Shown piece after piece: positions 24,093 to 36,582 of a stretch of 64,000 bases of DNA. This stretch comes from Rhodamnia argentea (lineage: Eukaryota; Streptophyta; Magnoliopsida; Myrtales; Myrtaceae): positions 5,252,001 to 5,316,000 of the forward strand of contig NC_063158.1 in the NCBI RefSeq assembly GCF_020921035.1, read 5' to 3'. The translations under genes and the position numbers were made by a program. Below the pieces are notes generated by a model. It ran no database searches. It saw only the letters and a program-made list of their open reading frames with translations, and was not told the origin of the DNA. Each line of letters starts with the position of its first letter. Positions within the stretch are counted from its first letter, which is position 1.

Positions 24093-26689
24093 TATCGACG
24101 GGTACTCTACCCTCCATTTTCTCCACATATCAAATCGCATTTTGGGTTGCATTAACGCGGCCTCATATTAGAAATGTCAAAATTGTCGGAAAAAATAATG
24201 TCTCGAGCCTCGCTTGAAATCCCGTTATTCGCAATCCTGATGACTTCTTATACGGCGGCGCCGCCGTTTTCAACACTACCGACGGCCTCCACACCGCGAA
24301 ACATTCTCATATTGGGCCACGGAAGAAGTCATTAATTGTTGATTATCGTGGCTTGATTTACATAAGCTTGTCCACCTTAAGGGATGCTTCTTCATGCCAA
24401 CTTGGGGAGAGAATCCGCACGTGCTTAAATATGTAGAAGCACGTGGTCGAGAAAGAACGGTGGGGATCCGTACACGAGGCCGGGTGATGGAAGCACACTT
24501 GCAATTCCAGATGCGAAATTATCTTACACGGCACAAATATGTGACTAATGTTGTCACCGAATCTCGTCTGCGGATATTATTCTTGATCTATGCAGATTCG
24601 GCCATATCTTGCTCATCCTATTTGGATTAGTCTTTGTACTTTTCATTTTGATTATACAGCACGCGCGCTCACGAGAAGAACAAAGTTAGAAAATAAATAA
24701 ATAAATGGTCGAAGGTTCAATTGATTTGGCAAATGAATGTTGGATTCGACTTGTGTCAAGGAGATCCCAATTCGTATTCCAAAAGGGTTTCAAGATATCA
24801 GAAACGATAAAGGGGTTCGCTCGATCGCCTTTCAAATCACGAATTCAGTTCTGGTCGTCGTCGAAAGCTTGAGGTCGAAGCCGGTTTTCGATTTGGTTTA
24901 TGGGCGGTAGAGACGTGACTTGAACCGGTCATGTGGTGTCACGGGCCAGACCATCCGTGGTAGGCCAGAACTAGAACCGAGGATTATTCTCGAGAAATTG
25001 TTTTGCAAAAGAGGGATGATGATGAAATGATAGAATAGGACATGCGTTCAATTATATATTGTCACCAAAAGCGGCGTGACCCTTGCTGCCCAATTGCTGA
25101 AGTTTCAAAGAACTTTCTGGCTTGTGAGCTTCTTTTTCACTCGACTGGTGATGGAAAATCTCGACGTGCGTGGGCACACAAAAGGCCACACAGAGTAGGG
25201 GAGATCCGAAGTTGGTGCATTGCTTAGGTAGTAAGCAATTTGACGACCTCAATTAAGTTGATCCCGAAATCCGTCGCATCGAATTATTATCGGAGGACTA
25301 AGCCCATTCGCGATCCAATGATTGCACGCCGAACCTAGTGCGATATTTGTAATCATGTAAGAGGGTCGCGCACATATCTTCTCACGAGCCGGTTAATCTT
25401 GCGGCTCTTGCTCGCCTCAAGAATCGGTTCGATCAAAGGAAACTCGTACCGTTTCGTTGGAATCGAAACGATCTTTGCTTTTCCTCGTGCTATTATGATG
25501 TTATCGTGTGGATTCGCATCATGATCGATAGTTCGAACTATGTTAAAGAACACTTTTTTCTTACTTAATAAAGTGCGCATTGGCCCCTTCTTGTTTTGAG
25601 ATGATAATGATGTAGCCGTAGCTGTTACAAATGTGCAGTCGCGAAAATTCTATGTCATTTGCCTAGCTAGCTGGCTAGGACAAACGTACACGTGTCGGAA
25701 CCGCATTGGAGGACAGAATTGGCATGCCTGAACTGAGATAAGAATGAAACCGATTTCGGCTGCTCGTCTCCAGCGGCGGTTTCTATTTGCCGAGGGATTA
25801 CATCATCGTAGACTGACAATAGTAGAGTCCCAAATTGGGAATTTTCTTTAAGGATGCCATCCATTTGCCCAATAATAATTCACTAAAAGGAGGCAAAATA
25901 GATGATTACACGCTACATCGGACAAGTTTTTGATTTGCCCATTTGGATTCGAAAGTACCTTTCTCCGTGAATTATCTTTGTTCTTTATCTTCTGTACCGT
26001 GTTCTCTCGATCGTTACAAAGTCCAGCACAAATACTCGGGGTTAACAAGTGGAGTAGACCAACTCCGATAGACAAGTCATGCGAGATTCGTCGATGCAGT
26101 CTCTCATGCGCAAGCCGGACAAGTGAAATTCGATGAACAGGAAGAGGCGCACGCGAAACGAAACTCGACAGAAGCCGATCGTGGTATCGTGTTAGAACAC
26201 GAGACCATCGCTGCTGAATTGAAAGAGATCATACGCACATATACGAACGTATACAGAATACAAAAATTCTGACCAGATAAGTGAGTCCACGAGCAGGACA
26301 TATTGGAAGGAAAGCTTGGGATCAAGACATGATTAAAACAACGCACAAAACATGTGGGCTACATGGGAAAATGGAGTTGGGAGTTCGTCCGACGAATCAG
26401 GAGCTGCCACGCGGGTGTGTCAAGAGCCGATGATTATTGAGCATAAATAATAATAAAAAAGAAGGTTAATGGCCAATAATGAGAGGAAATATATGATTAA
26501 AGAAATGGGGTGGGGGAATATCTGTATAATATACGAGATAAAGACTGGAATTAAACCGACCTCCCAAAAGGAAAAACCATAGAAAAGGAGAGGAGAAGGC
26601 GAGTTCCTTGCGCCAAACGCATCTCCCAGGTTCGGGCTCGGACTCAGGTTCGGTTGTGGACTTTGAGCAGATAAGAACGACCACCCTTC
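24093..26689. other. Intergenic, upstream region of the PLATZ gene
   Basis: No gene supported. CACGTG motifs lie at about 24418, 24438 and 25688. A TATA-like 'tataatata' at about 26524-26532 precedes the CT-rich leader of the PLATZ gene and is a possible promoter element. The open frames are short and unrecognised. Confidence 0.45.
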
Positions 26690-26845
26690 TCTCTCCTCTC
26701 CTCTCCTCTTCTACAAGAACCCATTCTCTGCCCCCCTCTCTCTCTCTCTCTCATACAGGCTCCACTTTGCTCTTAAGCTCTCTCTCCGGACAGAAGACGC
26801 ATTCTACACCTCCAAACACGACCCTCTCTCTCTCTCTCTCTCTGT
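26690..26845 (+). promoter_or_regulatory. CT-rich 5' leader of the PLATZ gene
   Basis: Stretches of CT repeats (26690-26710, 26735-26753, 26822-26843) precede the first ATG at 26875. CT-rich leaders are common in plant transcription-factor genes. The reading frame stays open upstream of the ATG but contains no earlier ATG in that frame. Confidence 0.5.
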
Positions 26846-26874
26846 GCAGTTACAGTGAAAAACAGAGCGCTCTG

Positions 26875-28949
26875 ATGCAGCATTTCAAGCTGGCGATCGA
26901 AAACCAAGATAGCGCTGTCTGGGAAATCAAGCCTAAGAACAGGCGAATCATGGTACGGATTCGTTGCTTTTCTCTGCATTTCTCTCTTCATTCACGTTTT
27001 CGATGCATCGGATCATTTGGGTTGCCATCAAAATCATATCTTTTTTGGCTTAAAGAATGGCAGTCTTTTCTATTCCCAAACCTTGTTCTTCTCCGCTCTT
27101 GACTTTGTCCTATTGACCAGGTTGCTTTGTCATGTTACATTGAATGTTAGTCTGTTGCCGATTTTTTGGCTGGCAAATGGGGTAGTTTTGATGAATTGAA
27201 ATCGGTGTGACGATCGTGCTCTGTTTTGGTTGTGCCTAAACAGGGGGGTGGAGGTCCCGAGGAAGAAGACAACAATAGGTGGCCACCATGGTTGAAGCCT
27301 CTGCTCAGAGAGAGCTTCTTCGTGCAATGCAAGGTACACGCAGATTCTCACAAGAGCGAGTGCAACATGTATTGCTTGGATTGCATGAATGGCCCTCTCT
27401 GCTCTCTCTGCCTCTCTTCTCACAAGGATCACCGCTCAATACAGGTACCACAAATCATCTCCTAAAATTGTTCTCGATTCCACTATTATAGATTCTACTC
27501 CTTTATCAATTTGAGCTGTACTATTTCGTTCTTTCAGGTCAAACCTTCTTTATTTCACTTTTTTTTTTTTTTTGGGAAATGCGAATTTTCCCTTTTTTTG
27601 CCTTAGCCGTTTTCTCCATTTGGGTTCTGCAATGTGTTTTTTAGTTCAACTCTAGCCAATTGTTTTTTTGAGGAAAAAACGAGTCAACAAAAGCCTGCAC
27701 TTCTCAAAAAAGTAAACTTTGTGCCGTTAAATCTTCCTTGCGCATTTCAGACTCGATCTGTCTAAAATTATCAATTTGTTGCTGAGAATGCCAAACATTA
27801 GAACCTCCCAACCCATCGTCATAACCGTCACTAGTTTCAGCTGATATCGTAACGAACTCGTGATCTTTTCTGCAACATCAACAGATAAGGAGGTCGTCGT
27901 ACCATGATGTGATCAGAGTTTCGGAGATACAGAAGGTGCTGGACATCACAGGGGTTCAGACATACGTCATAAACAGCGCGAGGGTCGTCTTCTTGAACGA
28001 GCGGCCTCAGCCCAGGCCTGGCAAAGGCGTGACCAACACTTGCGAGGTGTGCGACCGAAGCCTCCTCGATTCCTTCCGGTTCTGCTCTCTGGGCTGCAAG
28101 GTAATCTCAAGTCCCCTGTTTGTCTTCTTCATTTTCTCTTCTTTTCCCCATTTTTTCTCCCTGCGATACCTTAAAAAGATTCTCAACAAAAATTGAGAAG
28201 CTCAGAGACCGAAAGTGTGGTCAGTACACCGAATATAGAAGAAAGCTGTGAGGAGTTTTTCTCCATTTTTTCCAAATTTGTAAACTTTAACTACCACCAG
28301 TTGAATTTTCTTAACGAAAGAGAAGATTGATGATGGAAAAGAGAGTCTTTTTAAAATCGCAGAGGTACTATCTTCAAATATCAAGAACTGGCGGTCGCTC
28401 TCATTGAGAGTGATCAATTGCGAGTCTTCTGACTAATCTGTGGGTATTGTGATTTCCAACCATCTTGATCGATGTAAGTTTGCTTTGAGATTTTTATTAA
28501 GGCGTGTTTTTTTTTTCTAATTAAGGCGTGTTTGGTTTAACTATCAAGTTGACTTTTCCACCCCCATTGCCGAAGCTTTGGTTCCTGTCCTCATTCAAAG
28601 TCATTTTCCAAGTCACTTTTTCCGGACTTAATCAATGAAATGCTGCGATTGACGCGTTGTTTGGTTTTAAACCTGGCAGATTGTGGGGACATCGAAGAAT
28701 TTCGTGAAGGAGAAGAAGAAGAAGCTCAAGAGGTCTTCATTGGTGTCCGAGGACGACTCCGAAGATTCGTACAGCAGCAGCAGCCGCCCTGGGGCCGGCC
28801 ATGGGCATGGGCGGCGCAAGGTGAGCAATAAAGTCCAGACCTTCAGCCCCTCGACGCCCCCTCCAACAGCCCCGAGTTACCGGATCGCCAAGCGGAGGAA
28901 GGGAATCCCCCACAGAGCCCCAATGGGGGGATTCGTCATAGAATATTAG
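26875..28949 (+). CDS. PLATZ zinc-binding transcription factor
   Basis: Four exons, 26875-26952, 27244-27444, 27885-28100 and 28680-28949, all with GT-AG introns in phase 0, give 254 residues. PLATZ proteins are plant-specific nuclear regulators that bind A/T-rich DNA and are usually described as repressors. Two zinc-binding blocks are visible: C55, H58, C66, C70, C73, C79, C82, H86, H89, and C146, C149, C160, C164. The conserved 'WLKPLL' (residues 41-46), '[16 protein letters not shown]' and the C-terminal '[13 protein letters not shown]' are typical. A Lys-rich stretch and a Ser run follow the second block. The first exon adds 26 residues, and its last codon is itself an ATG directly before 'GGGG', so translation could also start there. 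Length fits the family. Closest remembered relatives are Arabidopsis At4g17900 and At5g46710. Confidence 0.95.
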
Positions 28950-31613
28950 CCACACCCTTGGTGCTGCTACAGATGATCATAGCCTTAGAAAAAAAAAAAA
29001 AAAACAGGGTCCCTCTTTTCTTCTGTCGTTTAACTTAGAGCTGCGTGTATATAGAAGAAGCATGTGGAAGATTGGAGTGTAAGTGAAGAAAAGAAGGGGA
29101 ATAAGAAATAAAACGCCAGCGACTGCAAATGGTGAATCTGGGAAAACGTCGGATTAAGAAGAGATTAAGTCCAGGATGAAGCAGAAAACATCATGTGATC
29201 ATGTCGGCTTGCTTGCTTTCTTTCTTTCTTTTCAGCTTCTGGGTATCCTAGAGTGGTAATGTAAGACATAAGTTTTGGCACAAATGTATATAGAGTGTTG
29301 CTCCCAATGTCTAGGAGGGGAATGTGTATACAGCTCAGTGAAATTAAGTAATGCGAAAGAGAAAGACCAAAAAAAGATGTGAAGTTATAATTCAGTAAGT
29401 TTCTATTTTTAGAATCTTCCTGCTTTCTTTTTTCCCCACCAAAGGGAGGTCGTCGTTGACCTGGTGGGGCTGGTGGCCGGTGGTGGGCTGTGATGAGAAC
29501 CACCAGCCGCGGCGGGTCCCACGGCGGCGGAACGTGTGAAACGGGGGGTGGGCGTTAGAATGAAGGGGCGGTTGTCGGCTTCCTCTGCGTCTTGGGATGG
29601 GGGAATTGGCCACTATCGAAAAAGCCTTGACAAAGGGCCACTTTTGGAGTCTTATGGCGGAAATGATACGCTGCAAGTTGCAGGTCGGACAAGGACAAGA
29701 AAATTCAGAGCCCATTTATTTCAACATTTTCTAAGAACAAAAATCACTTTGCTTAATGTTCAGCCAAAATTTAAGACATGATCCAACTCCCAAAGACTAT
29801 CAAGCAACAAAGAGATTTAGTTAGCGTGTCAACGTTTAAGTATGTTGGCCGATGGTCGGAGAGAGCATGTTGGCTTGGACGATCTTGGCCATCCAGTATG
29901 ACTCTATTGACATGACATCGTACCAGCGTATGTGCCCAATTCGGCATTCGGCATCTGCGATTGTAAACAGGAGGTCTCGCACAGAACCATCGGAAAAGTT
30001 GAGGTATTTGATCGAACGTAAAAAAAAAAAAATTGTAAATAACGGGGGCAAATGTTGAGCTGGTTTCGGTTATCATTACTTGTTACTCCTTGGAAAAAAA
30101 GAGAGCTATATTTTGAGTAGGCATAACTCGAAGTGGGTACACACGAAAATTTTGCTGGTCTAAGCATTAGTGCTTCCAAGTGTTAGATCAGACATAATTT
30201 GCTGGTCTAAACATTAGTGCTTCCAATTCAAGAAGACACTTTTCTCGACACATAGGAAACGTGTTCTTTCTTCTTTTTTGGACATGTGGAAACGTGCTTT
30301 CTTTGGACTGTTGTCGTTCCCATCATCGTGGGCGAGCCACGAAAAACCACGGCGTAAAGATTCTATACGGCTCTGGAATTGGGGAACTTCCAAATCATTC
30401 CTTGTGGCGTGAGGAAATTGGTAATTTTCACTTTTGGGGTCCGCTAATCGTTCGGAATCGATTTTTTTTTTTATATATATTTGGATAACGAAAAACTAAA
30501 TAATTTACAAAAGCAATTTTAGATTTGGGAAAAACTTTTTTTTTTGAACTACCAAATAAATGAAAATTAAAAAAATTTTAAATAGTTTTCATAAAAAAAA
30601 ATTTACTTTATAGCGAAGTTTTTAGTTAAATAAACACCCCATTTTTTCAGAATGGAAATTGAACTTGATCAGTCCATCAGTTGTTTCTGCTTAGACTACT
30701 AATCGGCATCCATAGCTTCTTTCTACTACAAAACATATTTGGCCTAATGTCAACCGTCTAACTGATCTAGATGGAAATTAAAAAGAATGAAGAAGAGAGT
30801 TTTGGTGGAATTTCTACATCAATTAGTGTTGACACGCCGTGGAAGTCGAGTAATTTAATTTTTTTTTTTTTTTGGGGGCAAAGCGAGAGGGCTACACAAA
30901 CTTATACGTTCGTCTGCGACGAAAATTATCAATAACATTGATAAGAGCACATGGCATGCTGGAAAAACTCCCTCGGATCGTTTCGATTGCCAGAACGGAC
31001 GGGACTAAAACCTCACGCTCCGCCGCTTCCAAGAGCCGTAAATCCCGACCAATCGCGTCGAAGATCCACATGTCGAGCCTCGACACGACATTGCACCGGC
31101 TGGGTACCGCGTTCCGCATGCTATTTGCACATAAAAAGTTAGGAGGGACACACTCTTAAAACCAAAATTGTGATGTTGCATTTGCCCAATTTTAGGATTT
31201 CCTTTTTTTCTCTTGCTTAAGGTGGCCAAGTAGGAGAACCCACTATAGAGGAAGTGGGGTTGGATGTGGATCTCACTCCCATCGTATATTGCTTCTCAAT
31301 TGTACTTATCACCACCTTCACTTTCCTTTCCCCCCTACAAAAATGTCATCATCAACTCTCTCTTTTTTTTCTCCTAATTTACTCCTAATTTTTTATTGTT
31401 GGGTTGTTAATTTACTCCTAAATTAAATAAGCATAAATATAACTAATAAAATTGGGTAATTGCACGGTGTTTTCCTGACCAATACGTGTACTCCATCATG
31501 CCTTATTCTCTTTCGATTGTGCACCCTTCATCCGTCCTCTCACTCCAGACTAAACAAATCAAAAGGCATGAGGCAATGTGGGTCCCAACTCCGATCTTTG
31601 ATCAACTTTGACG

Positions 31614-31648
<35 letters not shown>

Positions 31649-32789
31649 CATTATTAAGCTCCTTCATTATATGATGTCATGTAAAGCAAAAGATGAAAGA
31701 ATATTTAACATAAGCACCTTTCATGCCCATGACATGGCGATGGACCTCTCTTTAGCTCCCTCAATGCCATGGAAGGTCACCAACATTTACCTAACTTTTT
31801 GCTATTTCCATAGGGCGGCATTGATTATATGGTAATGCCACACGAGTCCTTCTAGAATTGCTCGACTCGGCTTGACTCTCTCGACGGCCAAGGGTCGAAT
31901 GCAGAACGACCCACCTGAAAAAACTCCGAGGCCGGATCACGAGCGGCTATCCAGTAAACACAGCAAATCAGTCGAATTAAATTTTGACGTCTTGAAGGGA
32001 TGGGTTCTATACTCGGCTCTTATCAAATCGCAACGGTCTAGATCCACTTCAGCACATCTGTTCGACTCGTCTCGCGAAGGGGCGTCTCCGTCCATGACGA
32101 GAAAGAACTCGATAGAGCCAAGCCGACCTACGATAACACACTAGTATTTAGCAACAACTATATGATGCCACGTCCAACTTTTTTCCCACACGAGGACAAA
32201 GCATGAGGTGAAGTAGATAAGCATGACCCGGATAGATATGGCAAGAGCCCAAGATAAAAAAATCTTTTGGTGACGCCAAGCTCCGCTGAGCTCAGCTCTC
32301 TCTCTCTCTCTCCACCGTTGGCCGCCTTCACAGTAACCCATTTTTCCTTTTCCTCCATTAAAGACGAAACCAGCAGTTGCTGTAAGAACCTCCCCCCCTA
32401 CTTGGCGGGGCCTCCATGAACATGATGTTTGCTTACTTGGACTTACGTGCGAAGGAAAGGAAAAGATGTTTTAAGGAGGAGGAGGAGGAGGAGAGGATCG
32501 TAGCAAGGGGGGAAGTTCGATCGCGATTGTTTCTGGGATCGCTTTCGGTTCTTCTGTAGAGAGTATCGGCTGACCAGAAGACCCAAAAGAGATATTATTT
32601 AAAAGAAGGGAGGCAAATATCTCCGCATCGATATTTTGGTTGACCCCCGGCATTCGGTTCGAGGCATGGATTGGTTCCTTCATCACCATCACTCAGTTCT
32701 CGATTCACCCTTCTTCGCATGCCAGGTCGCGAAGTGGGTTGTTGATCTTTAATGTGAATTGGCCATCGCATTGTTCTGATTTTAGGAGG
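28950..32789. other. Intergenic, PLATZ 3' flank and unassigned DNA
   Basis: The PLATZ 3' UTR probably occupies the first 200-400 bases. A 29-bp direct repeat is separate. An AT-rich stretch at 30485-30645 may be a decayed element. A (CT) run lies at about 31617-31645. Frames at 30872-31159 and 31872-32144 carry no recognisable domain. Confidence 0.45.
30151..30226. repeat. Direct repeat, 29-bp unit at 47-bp spacing
   Basis: The phrase starting 'tttgctggtctaagcatt' (30151-30179) recurs at 30198-30226 with one mismatch, indicating a small tandem duplication with an 18-bp spacer. Confidence 0.85.
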
Positions 32790-33635
32790 GGAAATTACCC
32801 CCCAAAAAAATCCTAAATTTATTATAATTCTGCTAATTCAGTCTTAAACCTTTTATTTTTGTACCAATTTAATCATTTCAGGTTAATTTTGGCCGACAAT
32901 CGCTGACATGGCAATACCGGTGCTGACATGAAAAATTTTAATAATGTTTTAATTCCTTTTCGGATTTTTTTTATTACTCTCTCTGTCTCTCTCTTGTTTC
33001 TTTCACTTTCTTCTTCCTCTAGCCCAGCGGGGGCAAGCTTTGCTAGAGGCCGAAGAGGTCGACCTCACCGGCCCTCGCCTCTGACCTCAGAGACCCGCTA
33101 AAGTTAGGAGTGATTGGTTCTCGGACTGATCTGGTCCTCAAGCGATCCAATCATTGGATTGGATGCATGTTTTTTTTTTTTTTTTGTAATTGTCATTAAA
33201 TTTTTCTCGATGACGACATATTCACCGAACCACCTCGCTTTAATTGCATTGAGTTGTCGCTAAATCTAGAAGTCGTACTAAACATCCTAAGCACCTTAAG
33301 TTTATGATTATATATAGGAATTTTTTTATAAAAAAAAAGTATATTCGGTCCGCTCCGGTCCGATTCCTTGTTCGATTGGTCTATTATGCTTAGCCCTTGT
33401 TGGAGGAGGAAGAAAGGGAAGAAAAAAAGAAGAAAGAAAAAAAATATTATTAAAAGTTATCTACGTTAGTGTCGGTCACATCATATTAGCTTTTTTTTTT
33501 TTTATTAAAATTGATCGGATGGATTGAATTGACACAAATGCAAAAAGTTTAGGACTGAATTGGCAAAAAAAAGGGAGGGTTTAAGACTAAATTGACACAA
33601 TCACAATACATTTATGACTTTTTTGGTTATTATTC
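32790..33635. mobile_element. MULE-like MITE, family B, interrupted by another repeat
   Basis: The left arm (32800-32945: 'ctaattcagtcttaaacc', 'ggccgacaatcgctgacatgg') and right arm (33455-33625: 'ggatggattgaattgacac', 'gtttaggactgaattggc') form the family B inverted ends. The GC-rich core starts at 33022. About 290 bp of foreign-looking sequence (about 33107-33398) splits it. Confidence 0.72.
33107..33398. mobile_element. Nested short element inside the family B element (family G-like)
   Basis: The segment starts 'aggagtgattggttctcgg' and ends 'ttgttcgattggtctattatgcttagccc'. It contains the 'tcggtccgctccggtccgattcc' phrase typical of family G. Family B core sequence appears to resume after it ('ttgttggaggaggaag'). 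Boundaries are approximate. Confidence 0.45.
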
Positions 33636-34091
33636 CAATTTTGGGAAGATGTATGCCGAAGTTGGAGCCCGAGGATTCGCGACAAATCGTTTTCTCGTGA
33701 CGTGACCGGGATGTTATACATATGACCCGTGTAGTGGTACTCCTTCTTTGACATTGAACAGCAAGCCAATAGGAGTTGTTATTAATTGACTAGTCTAGAA
33801 GAGCAATGAGATGAATTTTAATACCCAGATGTTGCTTGCATTAGTTGGTCTCACCCAACAATTTGTTCCTTCATGAATGTTTTTGGGGCCCGTCGGTTGA
33901 ACGACTTGGTCCGAAGCGCAAAGCCCGTCGGTCCCCTCTGAAAAATAATTCCGAACAAGGTCCAAAAAGTCAAGTCCAAAACTCTCCGGAAAAAGTCAAA
34001 ACCAATGAATCGATGTAGGACGGTTGATGCCACATTGTGAATACCCACATGATTGGAACCTAAGAGGCATGTAACCAAGATTATGATCGCA

Positions 34092-34365
34092 AAAATGGAA
34101 AATGACGGAAATGGTCCTTGAACTTTGCCCCGATGTGCATTGCAGTCCTTGGATTTATAACTTGTTTGATTTTATCCACGAGCTTTTGATCTGTTCAATG
34201 CGGTTCTTGAACTTTTGGTATGTGTTCAATTTAGTTCCCGATCTTGAATTGATGGAAGGATAATACTGAACATGTTCATATGGTTCAGATATTACACTAA
34301 ATATATACTGAAAGTCTATGGAACAAATTAAACAAATTAAAAGTTTCCATCATTTTTAGCCTTAT
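34092..34365. mobile_element. MITE, family C, truncated right half
   Basis: The left half 'ggaaatggtccttgaac', 'catgtgcattgcagtcc'-like and 'caatgcggttcttgaac' phrases match the 22015-22420 element. The right half is shortened ('actgaaagtctatggaac', 'aaaagtttcca'). Confidence 0.65.
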
Positions 34366-36582
34366 TCATACCAGCAAAGATGGCCTTGGACCACTTGCAC
34401 AATCAATGAATGCAAATGTAAGGGGCAGTTATGCAGTAGAAGGACATGAACAAATGGGACTTTCGGGGATTTTGCGTGTTATGCTTAACCAGAAAACAAA
34501 AGCGCTTGCTCGGACAAACCGAAAGGCAAAAAACGAGGAGCTCCGCGTCGATATATTCTTCGGAAGCTGCGATGGACAAAATCGATTGACGAATCCGATA
34601 TGATCCACCGCGATCTTTAGAACGACGGTTCTGTTTTTTGAGCCGTGATTAGGTCGTTTACGGTAAGGCGAGTTGTAACCTAAGGGCGTGTCGACACGGG
34701 TGATTAAGTTGGGAGTCGGCATCAGTCATGCCTGTATTGATCCGGCAGACGTACTTCGAGCTTATCGATCCTGTGAGGCGCATCGATCCAGCAGTCAATT
34801 TCCAGCCTCCGCATGCTGTTGACGACGACGATTGAAGAGCAACTTGGTTCAGTACGCAATCAATTCTGGTACATCATGGACTGTCGAGTCCTTCGCGTAA
34901 GAAAAGACATTTTGACATGCTAAGCACGGAATTCGAACTGAAGACCTCGGCCCGAGAGAATTTATTGCTCCCGCCAACTCTGAATATGATTTGGCGGGTC
35001 TGTCTTGTAGTTGACAGTCCCCCAGATCATCATGGATCTTCTCTAGTCCTTCCCATATTACACTTAGCCTGTGTTTGTTTCGCGATAAATTTACTATCGA
35101 AAAAATATCTTCCTCATTTTTCGGACCTTTGGATCGGTTAGAAGGACGAGTCGCTGAAAATTCTTTTCACAATCGATGAAAAGAATCCATGATTAAACTT
35201 AGAATTTGAAGTTAATTTCCAAATTACTAGTAAACCCCAACGGTTTGGATAGAGACCTCGGCGGCCGACCCAATTCCTAGTCCTCGATGCCTGAACGTAG
35301 GACATCGGTTGTTCTCAAGACACTTTCTCAAATGCGTGCCTTGTAATTTTCTCGGGATTATTACAAAAAAGTATGACCTCCATATTAGTTACAAAATGTT
35401 GGAATGTACGTGTGAATTGTGTTAGAGAAGTCTCTCGTTGGAGAATTAATGTGGTGTGGATCAGCTAATATATCTAAGTTAGCACATAACTCATTAACTT
35501 AAGTTTTTGGGTGAATGTGGATCCAACTGGATATATTGACGGGGCTTGGACTTGGGCTCTTTTTTAGCAATTTTTCCTGATGAAGATATCGAACTTCTGC
35601 TGTGCGAACACAAAATGCTGTCATATCCTGTTTTCGCCCCCTTTTGTTTCTTTAGCTTGCGTGCTCTTTCTACTTCCACAACTTGAGGATTTTCTCATTA
35701 TGGGCCTCAAGAAACATCACTCATGTTGGGTTTTAGCCCATGTTAAAGGGAGTTTCAATGGGCTTTTTGCACTTGTTTACGGTCCAAATTCAAGGTGCTC
35801 TTTTCAAAAATTGGATTCGGCCCAAAATCACTGACTCTGAATTTGTGCATTTTGTGTTCTCTAAGCAGAAGCCATTAGACAGCCTCGTACTGTTGAATGT
35901 TGATAAAAATACTAAATGCCATTATTCTTCTCACACGCACGGGTCATTTAGGTGATGGTTTTACGTAAATTTACGTTGGTATTAACATATTCATTTATTC
36001 AAAGTACCAAAAAAAGTACAATTCTGCTAGATTTAGAGCTTTCACATACTAAGGATCCTAAACAGAGGTACCAGAGATTTCTCAATTATTTCAAAATATA
36101 CGGACGATCATACCACTTATCTTTTTTTATGTGCAATCATAACCTTAAATGGTCTTGCAGTTAAATTCAAGAATGGAAATTTTGATATGACGATTGATTG
36201 TCGACCTGTCATCTTACATGTCACGATCTCGATTGGGTCTCTTTCTCTCTCTCCCCAGACCCAATTGCCAAAAGAGAAATTATTGAGAGGCCTGATTCCA
36301 CAAGTTATAATGTTTCCCGTACCTCCAATGTAATACTTTCCGTTTAAGATCCGTCCCGACTTAAAAGACGGATTCGGGTCATACCACACGTGCGTTCAAT
36401 CGGATTCGGATCGGAGCGACAGTCTGAAATGGGGCCCGCCAACAGGACGGATCCACGGCGTTCCGACCCGCAGAAATAAACCAGTGAACGAATCGACTCG
36501 CCGCCGACGATGACTCGGCTTTCACCCGCAAATATCTCTCAGCCCACTTCTTATCCTCTTTCTTCTCTCGAAACCGTTGGCA
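34366..36582. other. Intergenic, upstream of the plastid RNP gene
   Basis: No gene supported. A family E-like end ('gtgtttgtttcgcgataaattt', 35071-35092) lies near the middle. The last 200 bases hold a CACGTG motif at about 36387 and are probably the promoter and leader of the next gene. Confidence 0.45.

Noticed and set aside
34921-34960. tRNA B-box-like 'ttcgaact' phrase
   Set aside because: No cloverleaf or A-box could be placed around it.
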